From Lineus longissimus (taxonomy: Eukaryota; Nemertea; Pilidiophora; Heteronemertea; Lineidae), in NCBI RefSeq assembly GCF_910592395.1, contig NC_088324.1, forward strand, positions 3,837,953 through 3,901,952: a stretch of DNA of 64,000 nucleotides, written 5' to 3'. How positions within the stretch are numbered: the stretch's first letter is position 1; each line of letters begins with the position of its first letter. The notes below the pieces were generated by a model, which made no database searches, had not been told where the DNA came from, and was given only the letters and a program-made list of their open reading frames with translations. The translations under genes and the position numbers were made by a program. Below are positions 25,159 through 36,606 of this stretch, in pieces.

Positions 25159-26421
25159 TATGGGCGGTTATTTCCGCATAAATAGAGGTTGTCTCAAATA
25201 GACATTTTATGTCGTGTTATGACTCGAATAGACGTTTGGTGGCGCTCGTTTTAACGGAGACGTACCTGAAATAAACATATTGTGTCGTATCTCAAATAGA
25301 CATACACTCAAATAGACGTTTGGTGGCGCTCGTATCTCAAATAAACATATATTGTCGTGTTTTCAGCTTTTTGTTAATAACTCAAATAGACGTTTGGTGT
25401 CGCTTTTCCGCAAAAATGGAAGTTCCCCAAATAACCGTTGTGTTGCGCTGGCGTGCGGCAATTCTGGAGCAAGTTTGGAATTGGTTTATCTGCCACGACG
25501 ATATTATTGTTATTGCTCTAAGCAGTGCACATGGCTATTTGCGCGCGTATCTAAGGAAAATCGAGACTTAATACCATTTCATTTTAATTGTAATTGGATT
25601 GTCAGTGTATTTAGCTATGGCAAAAGAAGAGAGAAACAAGTACATCAAATGTACATGCAATACATGCAATAGCGCCACCGCTTACCGCAATGATAAAGTC
25701 AATATCGCTGTTGCCGTCGTTAAAATTGATTCCAGCGCCACACAACGTCCATTTGGGGAACTTCCATTTTTGCGGAAAAGCGACACCAAACGTCTATTTC
25801 AGTTATTAACAAAAAGCTGAAACACGACAATATATGTTAATTTGAGATACGAGCGCCACCAAACGTCTATTTGAGTGTATGTCTATATGAAAAGCGACAC
25901 CAAACGTCTATTTGAGTTATTAACAAAAAGCTGAAAACACGACAATATATGTTTATTTGAGATACGAGCGCCACTAAACGTCTATTTGAGTGTATGTCTA
26001 TTTGAAAAGCGACACCAAACGTCTATTTGAGTTATTAACAAAAAGCTGAAAACACGACAATATATGTTTATTTGAGATACGAGCACCACCAAACGTCTAT
26101 TTGAGTGTATGTCTATTTGAGATACGACACAATGGCCCAAATTCATAAAGGGCGTTTAAGGGTTAGACGTGGGTAACTTCTCTCTAATCAGTTTCAGGGC
26201 CTATTGATATTCTGTGAAGGTTTACATGACGGACCTGAACTTGTCTATTCAGTAGTTAAACGCTGTTTTGAGCTAAACGCCTTCTATGAATTTGGCCCAA
26301 TATGTTTATTTCAGGTACGTCTCCGTTAAAACGAGCGCCACAAATCGTCTATTCGAGTCATAACACGACATGAAATGTCTATTTGAGACAACCTCTGTTT
26401 ATGCGGAAATAACCGCCCATA
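25159..26421. mobile_element. 1263-bp foldback element, TATGG termini, 6-bp target duplication
   Basis: Terminal inverted repeats of about 125 bp start TATGGGCGGTTATTTCCGCA and are nearly identical. CACTTG flanks both ends (25153-25158 and 26422-26427). Beyond the ends, most of the body is also an inverted repeat built from CAAATAGACGTTTGGTGKCG modules. The right arm holds about three tandem units of 114-115 bp (CGACACC at 25781, 25895 and 26010). No transposase is present. Together with the elements at 36607 and 44418 it fits a TAYGG, 6-bp-duplication superfamily. I recall IS3EU having such ends, but that assignment is unverified. Confidence 0.85.
26130..26303. mobile_element. ~170-bp MITE nested in the foldback element
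   Basis: The ends are inverted: GGCCCAAATTCATAAAGGGC and the complement of GCCTTCTATGAATTTGGCC. The host sequence CGACACAATATGTTTATTTC, intact in reverse at about 25275, is split here. CAAT appears on both sides, suggesting a duplication of up to 4 bp. Confidence 0.75.
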
Positions 26422-26894
26422 CACTTGACTCCAAGCGTTTCATAAGGTGACTTAAAATGCAGTTATAGCTGCCATACAGTCCGCTACGGCTCATGTGGGC
26501 AATGCCATCACTCTCCGCTATGTTTATGGTGTAACTCTTGTAGAGCCCAGCTCTGATAAGAAGTGATCATAGGCCTTAATAATTATATCACCGAGACCTG
26601 CATTTTGACTTGTGTAAGGTTTGATAATGTAGACTTTGAATATCGAACGATATTGTTTATCAGGTTGGCCTGGGCGATTTGCAATATTGCCATGTAAGTT
26701 AAAAGGCAGTATGGTGAGCGATAGCTAGGCAAACGGATCGGAATCCCGTCTTTGAGGCCTAGTATACCGACTCAATTCCCGATTCGTCTATTAAAGTGAC
26801 CTTAATATCGGAAGATTGACCTCAAGAGTATATATTACTACTGATTTTCACCTCGGATCGTCTATCGTTCCGAGGGAGAACAACGACCCGTTAG

Positions 26895-27110
26895 CGAACT
26901 ACGACATAACCATAGCGGAAAATCACACAGGTGCACAGAGGTAACCATAGCGGGCAGTCTGCTGTATATTTTTGCATTTTAAGTCACTTTATAGGACACT
27001 CTGAGCCAAGCGCCTGTAATCTCATAATCCTATTCTGGTGTACCTGCTACACAACACAGCCCGTGCAATAATCTCCACAACCTCGGCAATTATGGTAGAA
27101 ATAAGCGCAA
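26895..27110 (+). repeat. Second dispersed family (200-bp core), copy 3
   Basis: Contains CATAGCGGGCAGTCTGCTGT, TTTTTGCATTTTAAGTCACT, CCTATTCTGGTGTACCTGCT and ATTATGGTAGAAATAAGCGC, colinear with the copies at 12.6 and 17.0 kb. Confidence 0.7.
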
Positions 27111-28835
27111 ATAGTGCTTATTTCAAACATTAATTTTGCAAAGAGCTATAAAAACACTGATTTATATGCTTATACAGGACAGCTTCACCAATATGATCCT
27201 AGAGCATTCCGCGAAGATGAGGTCACTGCAGCTGCTGCCCTGTATTTCCCCATCGCTGAATTACAGGCAATGTCGGACAAACATGCGGTTTCGTAATGGA
27301 TTCAGGCTTTCTAACTAGGGCAGTTAGTATCAATCTGGCACATATCCGAGTGTTTGAAATACTACATAATTGTTCTGAATATTTCTCTCTCTGACTTTAA
27401 GGTATCATTCATGCTAAAAACAATGCAGGGTCAAAGATAATTGACTTTGAAATAAGCTCAAATGCGTAGAAATAAGTGTCGATGTCCGACTGTCACGTGA
27501 CTAAAACGTCATCAATATCTTATTCAAATGACCTTGTGAGCTATAAATAGTAACTTCGCGGAATGCTATTAACAGGTGTGTTTAAGCTATCATCGAGAAG
27601 CACAACCACATTTTCCCCCTCAACTGTTGAGTTAATACACAGTCATGACAGTGACAGTGCACGCGTCTTTAGCTTTTTTTTAACACACTGGGCGAATTTT
27701 AAAATACTTTTAAAGAATATTTCAAGTGAAGAAACATCAAGCGTAAGATCCAAACCTAAGATCGCGTTTAGGCCTATGTCCGTCAGAAAGAGAACGTGCC
27801 CTAGGGGAAACGGCACTTTTCCCAGACCCCTGCGCCACCGGTTCGAATCCCACAATGGCCATTTTCAAATTTTCTGCAGTGATTTTTCTTCTAATTTGCG
27901 ATAATATTTCTTTCGTTATTAAAACTAGAGGCCTGTCGGTCTTAATAGTTACGCTGGCGCAATTGAATAGCCGATGCTAACGTGATTAGATGATGGAGAA
28001 TATGTAAAAGCCATTAAAGGTTTAAACCGCAATCATGGAATCATTGAAAAACTCAAAGAGTTTGAGAAGCAAGGAATGACCTGTTTGAAGTTATATGCTC
28101 GTGGATGCGGCAATTTGCTGCCACCTGTCAATTGACAGGTAACAGCAATTTATTATGAGAGATGACAGTCAGTATGAGTAAGCCACCGAAATTTCTACAA
28201 GAAATGGAAGATATTATCATAGAAGCAATAACCATCACATGAATTCAACTCTTCATGTGCAAGTAGGGTGTAGCAAGAAATGGGGATTCCCCAAACATCT
28301 CAAATGGGGAAAGTCCCACAGATTCTGCAGCTGGCTGTGCCAGTTGCATTTATAACATAAATTATGCAAAAGATTTCACCTCGACCTACTTTCGTTCTAT
28401 TGGCTGAAATTACCACACCTCCATAAAGATATTGATTTTCCAATTGGATAGGAAAAGGCCCGACTTCTCCGTTTGAGACTTGAGGATTTCACTGCGGTTT
28501 TATTTGATTTTAAAGGGTTATGTACTCTTATTTCTACAGAAATGTTTGATAGCTCAAAATAAATGTATCTTGAAATGAAAGGAGCATTTTCTAACCGTTT
28601 TCTAAAACTTTTTGGGACTCCAAAAAAGTATGGGTCGGGCCCTTTTCTGGGGTCGGGCGGGGACGATCACTAGACATTTTTTTAGGTGGCCTAATGCATC
28701 AACACTACCGGATCTATGCGACCGTTTGACAGTGGAAAAAGTGGTTCCCGTAGCAGACGATCGAATGGAGAAATATTATGTCGACATATTCATGTGTTCT
28801 ACGTCTTAACTAGAGTGGATTACCTTAAATGAATT
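27111..28835. other. Intergenic DNA with one tRNA-like box
   Basis: At 27838-27860, CCGGTTCGAATCCCACAATG contains a perfect RNA polymerase III B-box-like core (GGTTCGAATCC), but no A box or cloverleaf was recognised. It may be a SINE remnant. A hairpin with GTCAATTGACAG lies at 28126-28140. No protein gene is supported. Confidence 0.4.
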
Positions 28836-28869
28836 TTCGGCTTTTTATTGCAGTATGTTTGTTCTTCTT

Positions 28870-29565
28870 TCTTTTCAACAGGAATAAAAAAGGACCAAGG
28901 ATAGATCCTTGGGATACTCCAGCATTAACAGATAACAATTGCGATTTGACGCCATTTAAAGCCACACGTTGGACACGACCAGATAGTGTTGTAACCATTT
29001 GAGAAGACTACTTTAATAGCGTTGTTTTCTAACTTTACTAGTGAACCTTTATGCCAAACCTTATCAAACGCTTTACTTAAATCCATGAATAAAATGATTG
29101 ACTCCTGGCCATGTTCAAAATATTCTAAAATATCATCACTCAGCTGAATTAATTGATTTGTGGTAGAATCATTCGCATAAAGCCGGATTGTCTCGGAGAT
29201 ACAAGTTTGTTTTCTATATCATAGTGCATTAGTCTGTTTACCACTAGGCGTTCAAAAACTTAGGAAAGAAATGACAAAAGTGATATGGGCCTATAATTAC
29301 TAATAAGTGATTTGTCTCCTTTTTTGAAAATGGAGGTAACATTCGATGTCTTCCATTGCACAGGGAATACTCCTTGGTGGATACAATAATTGAAAAAAAG
29401 TAGCAAACTCATTTGATAAAGGTAGAAATACTCGTTTGATGAGGCATTACTTATTCCGTCCGGCCCAGAAGCCTTGAGGCAATTAAGACCTTTGATACCT
29501 CATCAGCAGTAACAGTAATAGATTCAAATTTCATGATTGTAGCTGGCAGCGTTCATAAGAGTGCC
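28870..29565 (-). pseudogene. LINE reverse-transcriptase fragment
   Basis: Read on the minus strand, the fragment contains landmarks of a non-LTR reverse transcriptase in order: SGPDGIS at about 29455, an FKKGDKS and NYRPISLLS stretch near 29310-29250, a DLSKAFDKVWHKG block near 29080, and a QGSILGP box near 28900. The FADD/YADD catalytic box would come next but is absent, because the match ends at about 28870. Stops and frameshifts interrupt the frame. The right edge abuts the pogo-like element at 29573. It differs from the LINE at 35.3-37.4 kb. Confidence 0.8.
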
Positions 29566-29572
29566 AACTATA

Positions 29573-31522
29573 TACTGTATAGTATGCGTTAATCGGTCGG
29601 TCCACGAAACTTGTTCGCATGGAAAGACGTTAAATATCCATGCTCAGGTAACTATTGATCAACCCGTCATCCGCGAGAATAGTGGTCTGGTCAATTTCAT
29701 TTGTGCTTAAACCTACTCCTCTGCATTCATTGCTTGTGTGGATGACCATCGTGCTGAACTGCATTAACCCTTGGCATTCCAGTAGTGGGATAGAAGAAAA
29801 ACTGATGACACCTGTTTTCATGAATTCTATTTTGTTCAGTAGATTTGGAACTTTGACCATTCGTCACAGGATTTATACACAGGAGAAGAATTGTTAACAG
29901 GTTATAGTAGATTTACGCAAAGTCATAGTCTAAATCTTCATCAAGATTTATGAATTCAAGAACATCGTCTTCGGCATTTTCAAAAAAAAACGTTATCGAA
30001 ATCAACAATGTCTTCGTCAACGTGCTCTTGAACGGGTGGTTCATCTGGTTGCAGCAGCCTACATGCACGCAAGGACGTTCGGACTGCCTCTTCATTTATG
30101 GAGTCACTTATGATTTGCAAAACTGTCTGTCCGTTTAGGTTCGCAACGACCATTTTCATCATTGTTGCCGATTTTCCAGGCTTTCCACCGTCTTCGCATG
30201 TTACTTTTAAAAGATCGGATAATTGTTTGATCAAGGGGTTGAACCAGCAAGGTACATCTCCCTGGGACCATCCCTACAAAAACCGGCGCATCCTCAATGT
30301 GACGCTGCACCTGTGCATTTCGATGTGCCGGAAACTCCTCCCCCTACAAAGGGAATAAGACAATCGCTCACCCATGAAAGATGGGTCTGCCAGTTGGCCC
30401 AACCCGTTTCGCACGCCGATACACGGACGTTGGGAGCATTTTCCCTCAAACCCTCAATTTCGGCGCCGTCTGCCCTTAGGCCTTTGAAGATGACACTTGC
30501 AGGCATTTTCCTGCCATTTACTGTTATACCCAATGTGACAGTGCACCCTAATTTTGAGTTACCACGAGAAGTACGCACATCAATTTGTTTCGCTTCCTTA
30601 GCGTTGTATGTGTACTGTGGTGCCATGTCATAAAGTGCAAAAGTTTCATTCATATTAATAACAAGGTCTATCCCATTTTCGTCAACAGTCTGGGCAACTT
30701 GCTGCCGAAAATTTGCAACACGTTCATCCGCGTTTTCTGGGATAGCTGAGGAGAAAACCGGTCAGCCAACCTTTGGACGCCCTGAATTCAGCTTGTTGAG
30801 GCCGATGCTCACGGTATTCCAGTTGTTGCTGTTGGGGAAGCTCATCCCACCACGCCAGGAATGAACATTGGGCTTGAATCATCAGGTCTGCGGGGGATGA
30901 ATGGGTTAAAGTAGCACTCACCGATGCCTCTTTGTCTCTGCCGATGCCTCTGCGACTGCCTACTGGTGACTTGATGATGACTCTCACGGAGTTCATCCTA
31001 TTCCGGCAGCCATCAATGCAGAGTAGTCGGGGGGGGGAATGATATGGTCCCTTGCAAACTGTCGAGCCGAATACATTCCACGAGGGTGCCTTATGTTTTC
31101 ATTGTTGAAGTCATCCAATAGACAGATTTTTTTCTTCTAGAGAGTATGATCGGTAACGGTGAGGAGGTCGGATATCAACATCATCATCTACTCCATTATC
31201 CATTGGCAATACGAAACTGTCCAGAATGATGAGGAGAGTGAGAAATTTCACGCCGGACATCATCTTGGTTTCGTATTCAAACGATGAATGTAATGCAAAC
31301 ATGAGCCCACAGAGGCCTTGCTCATCCGACCTCTTCTTCATATTGTCACATTTCTACAAGGCCTACTCGCTACACGAAAGGCTATGGTACACCAGCAGAA
31401 TTGACATGGTGTTGTATAAAGAGATCCGTAAGCAAATTAACTATACCTATCACCTGGATATTCAACGACTTTCCATTCGAACAAGTTTCGCGGGCCGACC
31501 GATTAACGCATACTATACAGTA
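29573..31522 (-). mobile_element. Degenerate pogo-like DNA transposon (TA duplication, ~65-bp TIRs)
   Basis: The two ends are inverted and match for about 65 bp with few differences: TACTGTATAGTATGCGTTAA, then TCGGTC, then GAAACTTGTTCG. TA lies outside both (29571-29572 and 31523-31524). The element is 1950 bp. It carries a decayed transposase on the minus strand, related in sequence to that of the intact element at 58945-62144. The TIR sequences of the two elements are different, so they are separate families of one lineage. Confidence 0.85.
29913..31341 (-). pseudogene. Decayed pogo/CENP-B-type transposase
   Basis: Transposase pieces run in order on the minus strand. 31341-31111 carries an N-terminal MDNG-Asp-rich start and a YSLEEK helix-turn-helix beginning. 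30996-30724 carries the second DNA-binding region, with WWDELPQQQQLEY and FRASKGWLTGF. 30653-30294 holds the first part of the DDE domain, with SRGNSKLGCTVTLGI and GRKMPASVIFKGL. 30310-30104 holds QPLDQTIIRSFK and RRWKAWKIG. 30234-29913 is the acidic tail. The first catalytic position reads NMNET, not NMDET, the second Asp region is disrupted, and frames change several times. It cannot encode an active enzyme. Compare the intact relative at 59241-61568. Confidence 0.8.
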
Positions 31523-31549
31523 TATGGCAGACAAGCAGTCAAATTGCGC

Positions 31550-31645
31550 TAATTTTCATTTTGAAGAAAGGTATTGCCGACGACGTCGGACGACGGACGC
31601 CATAGTAGTGTTTAAGCTCCCTGAACGGTTAGCTAAAAAGGAATT
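31550..31645 (-). repeat. Solo end of the GTC-rich repeat family
   Basis: CGACGACGTCGGACGACGGACGCC followed by AGCTCCCTGAACGGTTAGCT is the reverse-oriented terminus of the family described at 22206. Confidence 0.6.
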
Positions 31646-34130
31646 AAAAGTCCGGTAGTTACTTGGATGAGCGATTTCTGCACATTCCGCTTCAATGACG
31701 GCCAATTCAAGCAGTCAGAGTAGGACCGCTTCACCACACTAGTATCACTGCGCCGGAGCATGACACTGGTATTGCGCCAGCAGTTGCGCTCATATAAGAA
31801 CGTAGCGACAGCTTATTTTTGGACAGTGGCGCCTACGTATAACCACCTGAACTGGAGCAATGGGTGTAACCTGCCTGGTAACTACCAGTAGTTGTTTTTA
31901 CCTGTATTTCTTTTCATTCTCTAATTTAGTCGAACATACTCAATTACATTACGTCGAACATACTCAATAACATTTCTTTTCTTAACATTTGTAAAAATTT
32001 GGAGAAAAAAAGTGACTTTATTTCAATAGCTCACTACTGGCTGCGCCAACAAGGGCTACTGGCCACCAAAGAAATTGGCCGCCACCTAACCATCTGCCCT
32101 GAAAGTATAATTTTCTTATTCGTTGGGGCCCGTTTCAAGTTTGACAAGCAATAGCATTCTCAACCTCCTGTTTCTGAGGATATAACTCCCCATCTCGTTT
32201 CTAATAGTGATATCCACAGGACAGGTTGCATGCTGTCAAATATACCGGCGTGTTAACCATTTCTCAAACGCCTTCCTAAACCCACGTCCTTACTGCAATG
32301 ATATTGTGCTGCAGAGGACCAATTCAGAGGCTGATAGCATTCCACTTGACCAGTGTGGCAAGGATAAGGGACGATGACCGGGAAAACCATCAATCATGTA
32401 ATGACAGAAAGTAATGACAGCATTGATTGAAACCCGCACAAACAAGACTGGCAATATGAAATTATCCCTGCATCTGATTGCTGCGTTGCTTCTGTTGGAC
32501 CTCGGTTGATAAGTCGTAGTGCGACAGAGGTTCGGCAAGTTTACTGAACACAGGTCGCGGACAGGCTCTATATTTAGAGACGGTCGTGTTTTGAAGACGG
32601 TCTTTGAAATAAGAGACGAAATAAAACCATCTCTCGGGAATCGCCATAAGACAATAAATTAGCCCTTTAAGGTTGGGGTTCTCATCCAGCCAGCACTTTT
32701 GGCAAGCGGCGATCCTTTAAACTAATGCTTACTTTACACCACTTAAATGCAAATTAATTCCCTTCGCCGCGCAGATATAAGGTAAAATGGTGTATTTGTA
32801 GCCCCTGGCAATGTTTTTGATTCATATTCCGGTAACCATGGAATTATTCAGCCAACCCAAGCATGGATATGAAAGAGGTGACTCTTGAGTATCACACCAT
32901 AAACAGTTTTGGATTATGCAGAATGTTATGTACTAAGAGCTTAGGCTAAAAGAAGTAAACAAATCAGACGGATGCACAAAAAAAAGTCGGGATTGAACTT
33001 TTTGCAAGTATGAATTTTCCACCCTTATAGCGCATTGATATACTTGAAACTTGTACCTGAAATATATCATTTGATCATAAATCTATCTGATTTAGATACA
33101 ATGTTAATCCTTATGTACCAACAATGATACATTTGAGGTTTTATACTAGTTTATCTAACATTATTTCAAAATAAAACATTTTCAAAGTTACTGGTGTCTC
33201 TAGTTAAAGCCACACCATTGACTAGATAGCAGCATTTTTCATGGTACATTGCATTTCCATTTATTTTTTCGAACTTTCCTATGCTCTACAGGTAATTAAC
33301 AATTCAAAAATTCAAAAGGCAATGAAATAACAGCAGAGCATAGAAGGGAAACCCACAAGGGATGTTGTAAAGGGCGAGAGGGACAGATGCGACAATGAAG
33401 AACAGAAAAGGGTTGCGGGTCAAATTAGGGAATTGATGAGTGGGAGGGCTACAGGCCTTGATATTTTAATGAGGGAGGAGATTGATGGGGTACTGTTTGA
33501 ACTATGTGTTAATTGACTTTCCTACATAGGTAGGCAAATTGCATATTCAAAATTGTAATGCACCCTTCTTTGTAACGCAACCTTGCACTTCTATTGTACC
33601 TTATGAGTACAAAATAAACGTATATATATATTAGGCAAAAATTTGCCTCTTTGATGGGTTTCCCCTATTACAATGTACAACAATACAAATAATGTGCGTC
33701 TCAGGTAGGCCTGGCGCTTGCACATCTGCAAAAGCCTCAAAGACATCGAACAAAAAAACCTTTTCAACATTTACTTAAAAGTCGTTTAAAACGATTGTGG
33801 CCGTGCGTGACGCGCAAGCCACGTGGCAAGTCGTTCCAAAGTTTCACAATTCTATCAAAAAAAGACGCTAAAATATTTCCGTTCTACATAAACGAAGACG
33901 TAAAAGACAGTCATCTCCTCTTCTAGAATAAAATTCTTACATTAAAGGCCATATATCAAGGTTTGAAAACATGCTTGATACTCATGAAATATGTTGAGGG
34001 TTAAAAAAACAAGATCCCAGACATTAAAAAAATTCTAATAATAAAGTCATTATTTAGTTATTTCAATTTTCAATTTTAAACTATTTGAATTTCCCACCAC
34101 ACACAACTTTAGATTAGTTCCACATGTGGC
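31646..34130. other. Intergenic DNA, no gene recognised
   Basis: There are several AT-rich stretches. No frame resembles a protein and no notable repeat was seen. Confidence 0.4.
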
Positions 34131-34180
34131 CGCTAGGGATTTTTTGATGACGTAGATCAGGCCAGTCAGAACAAAGCAAG

Positions 34181-34291
34181 ATGGCTTCCGCATACAGTTC
34201 AGAGAGTGAGAGCAGTGAATTTGAGGATGTTTTGGTCGATACAGAAGGATATTTAAACGTTGAGCCGATGCATAATATGTATGATTTTTGA
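34181..34291 (+). CDS. Possible first exon, acidic Ser-rich 36-aa ORF
   Basis: An ATG in a good context (GCAAGATGGCTTCC) opens a frame with SSESESSEFEDVLVDTEGYL before a stop at 34291. Acidic Ser-rich N-termini like this occur in several families of multicopy invertebrate proteins, but 36 residues cannot be assigned. No clear donor site was found, so it may be a broken copy. Confidence 0.25.
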   Translation: MASAYSSESESSEFEDVLVDTEGYLNVEPMHNMYDF

Positions 34292-34715
34292 ACAGACTAA
34301 TGTTGCGCAATATTGTTTCGCCTCGTCTGTGTTGTATCGCCAGTTATGTCATGACGCTGAACTACTATTGAAAAGTGACGGTATTATGCACAATCATCTT
34401 GACGTGACGATATAATGCCGTGCAACGTTAGATAGGCCTAGATGTCAGATGACAATAATCTGTCATTGACAGTGGCTGTCACTGACACTGACCTGTGTCG
34501 CTGTCACCTTGCTATGGCTGGAACACAAGAAGACACTATGCGGTATCACAGGCCCCAATAGGGCCTACACATTATGTATAACAACCGACCTCAGCAGCCT
34601 CGGGCATTAAATGCAAGTGACATGGTTGTGTAGCCACTGTACAGTGGATGACATGTGCCATTTGGGTAGTATGAGTGTTGTGTGCATCAGCAGTGTATAA
34701 ATCATGAAATAGTGT

Positions 34716-35077
34716 TCAACTCACTTCTTGATGTTTACGTTTTTTGGCTAACGAACGTTCCTTTGGAGGCTGTCGCATGTAAGTGGGGTTGGTCAAATCG
34801 AATACAGATGGAACAGCTGTTTTTAACAAGTGGCATTTAATATTCAGTTGGATGCAGATATCCGGCTTCATGTGATAATCCGTATCGATAAAGTGATCAC
34901 TGCAAAGTTTGGCCGAAGGCCCAGGCTTCCAACACTCCAAACGTTTGCACTTCCGAATCCACAGCTTCCTCCTCTCTCGTCCAACTGGATTTGGAAATTC
35001 ATGAAAATGGGTCCCATCCGTCATTGATTGTTCTTTGTGCTATCCTTGACACAATTCGGAGCCACACAATACACCAT
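34716..35077 (-). pseudogene. THAP zinc-finger domain exon, frameshifted
   Basis: THAP domains are C2CH zinc fingers that bind DNA and are common in both host regulators and P-element-like transposases. On the minus strand an ATG at 35077 opens MVYCVAPNC, giving the first Cys pair. A one-base shift near 35025 moves the frame, and the domain continues with THFHEFP, RRKLWIRKCKRLECWKPG, LCSDHF and LKTAVPSVFD. These supply the conserved Trp, Pro, Cys, His and AVPSxF landmarks. A basic stretch (AKKRKHQE) follows. The reading then meets GTGAGT at about 34727, a good splice donor, so this looks like exon 1 of a spliced gene. The frameshift could be decay or a sequencing error. Downstream exons were not identified in the intron-side sequence to 34 kb. 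Confidence 0.75.
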
Positions 35078-35783
35078 AGTGAATGAAACACATTACTTCC
35101 AGGTGTGCATAATTAATTAAGGCCCTCCTGCTTTTATAATTGCATCCTGATCTACATCACAACTTTTGCTGAACCCGCCGCCTGGCTCTAACAAGCCAGT
35201 TGCTAGCCTGATTAGGTAATCAAGTTGTCAAACACATAATTGGCTATATCTTCAAAATGGATGGAGCTAATTGCATTTGGTTTTCTGTATTGTATAAAGT
35301 GTTAGATACACTTTTGAAATCGTCTTACAGCAGAAAATGGCAAAAAACCTTGAGTTATGGCCTTTAAGCAAAGTAAAATTTCCAGTTAAGCAACTGTGAA
35401 AAAAGTTGAGGTCCAACATTTCCCTGCAAAAGGACAACGGTATAAGGTCCAAGGGCGACAGTCTGTCTGTGTAATCGGTATCATTACCCAAAATATGCCT
35501 CGTTACACGACGTTGAACACAGTTTAAGCATGATAAATTACGTTTGGACGAAGAATCCCATGTAACGCTGCAGTATTCCAGTCTACTGCGAATAACACTA
35601 CAGACATACATTTCGGTTTCACTAACTTATTGTTTTTACAATATCCGGTCACCCTTCTCACCGCATACCAGGCTGCTTAGAGACAATTTGATCAACATGT
35701 TTATTCCAAGTTTGATTGCTTTTAACAATAACACCGAGATCCTTTACATCTCGTACCCTCGTACCCGAGTTCCGCCCATGTTA

Positions 35784-36024
35784 TAATAATAATGTGACGC
35801 ATTTATAGCGCTCCTCAGTAACGTAACTGTTAAAGCGCTGTGGGATATCAAAGTATTACCCCGGTCTCCACAGAAATCAATCAGGGGTTTCAAGGAGCAA
35901 CCAGAAGGCGCTCACTTGAACTTGACCAGTCGGGGAACCAAGGAGTGACTCGGCCGGGAGTCCGAACCCACGACCTCCTGATCATGAGGCCGACTCTCTT
36001 CCACTGCGCTACCGCTACCGTTGT
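35784..36024 (-). mobile_element. tRNA-derived SINE with LINE-like 3' end
   Basis: On the minus strand the head has RNA polymerase III promoter-like boxes: an A box, TAGCGCAGTGG, at about 36010, and a B box, GGTTCGGACTCCC, at about 35955. The body ends in CGCTATAAATGCGTCACATT and an (ATT)n tail. The 3' end resembles LINE tails with GCGCYNTATAA, like the LINE at 6350-6412, which fits use of LINE machinery. It interrupts the LINE frame and is flanked by ATTACAAC / ATTATAAC, an imperfect 8-bp duplication. Confidence 0.8.
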
Positions 36025-36606
36025 AATGGAAAAGGATCCGGTTGGCCTTTCTAGTAACAGAGATCATCACACATTTTTGTATGCTAAAACTCAGTCCCCA
36101 TTTTCTTACACCAAACAGCGAGCTGGTCTTAGTCGCCTTGCACTACGATACAGTCAAATACATATCACGTATAATTCGAAAGCATTTAGCATCGTCTGCA
36201 TAAAGACCAGAAAGAGTTTTTTCCGTAAGAACATCCGGTAAATCATTTCTATAGCAGGAGAAAAGAAGAGGGCCCAAAATAGAGCCATGAGGGATTCCCG
36301 AAAGAACAGGTGCGAGCGCCAACTCTCCTCCTATCTTGTCAAATATTTCCACCAGCTGGGTCCCAGTAGACCGGTGTAGAAGTTTAAAATGTCCTAGGAT
36401 AGAATGCCCGGGAAACAAAGGATTCTATTATTGACGGTGAGGGTCTCTATAGAACCATATTGCAGAGTACAATAGGGCCGGACACTTTTTCCAGGGGCAT
36501 TTGTTACTGTTACACCGGCCTTTACGAAAACCGTGCTGACCCGGGTTGAATAAAGGTTCTACGTGCGGATAAACGTGGTCAAATAAGAATTTTTCCATCA
36601 CCTTAG

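Larger units (their letters stand above)
25050..26500 (-). repeat. Second dispersed family, reverse copy split by an insertion
   Basis: The two halves (25050-25158 and 26422-26500) rejoin as one reverse copy of the 200-bp family seen at 12595, 17030 and 26895 when the element at 25159-26421 is removed. This supplies an internal empty-site reference for that element. Confidence 0.75.

Noticed and set aside
24725-25820. Several 70-106 aa frames
   Set aside because: Those after 25159 lie in the inverted modules of the foldback element, and the others overlap in antisense with no domain.
27830-27862. Functional tRNA gene
   Set aside because: Perfect B-box core but no A box or acceptor stem was found.
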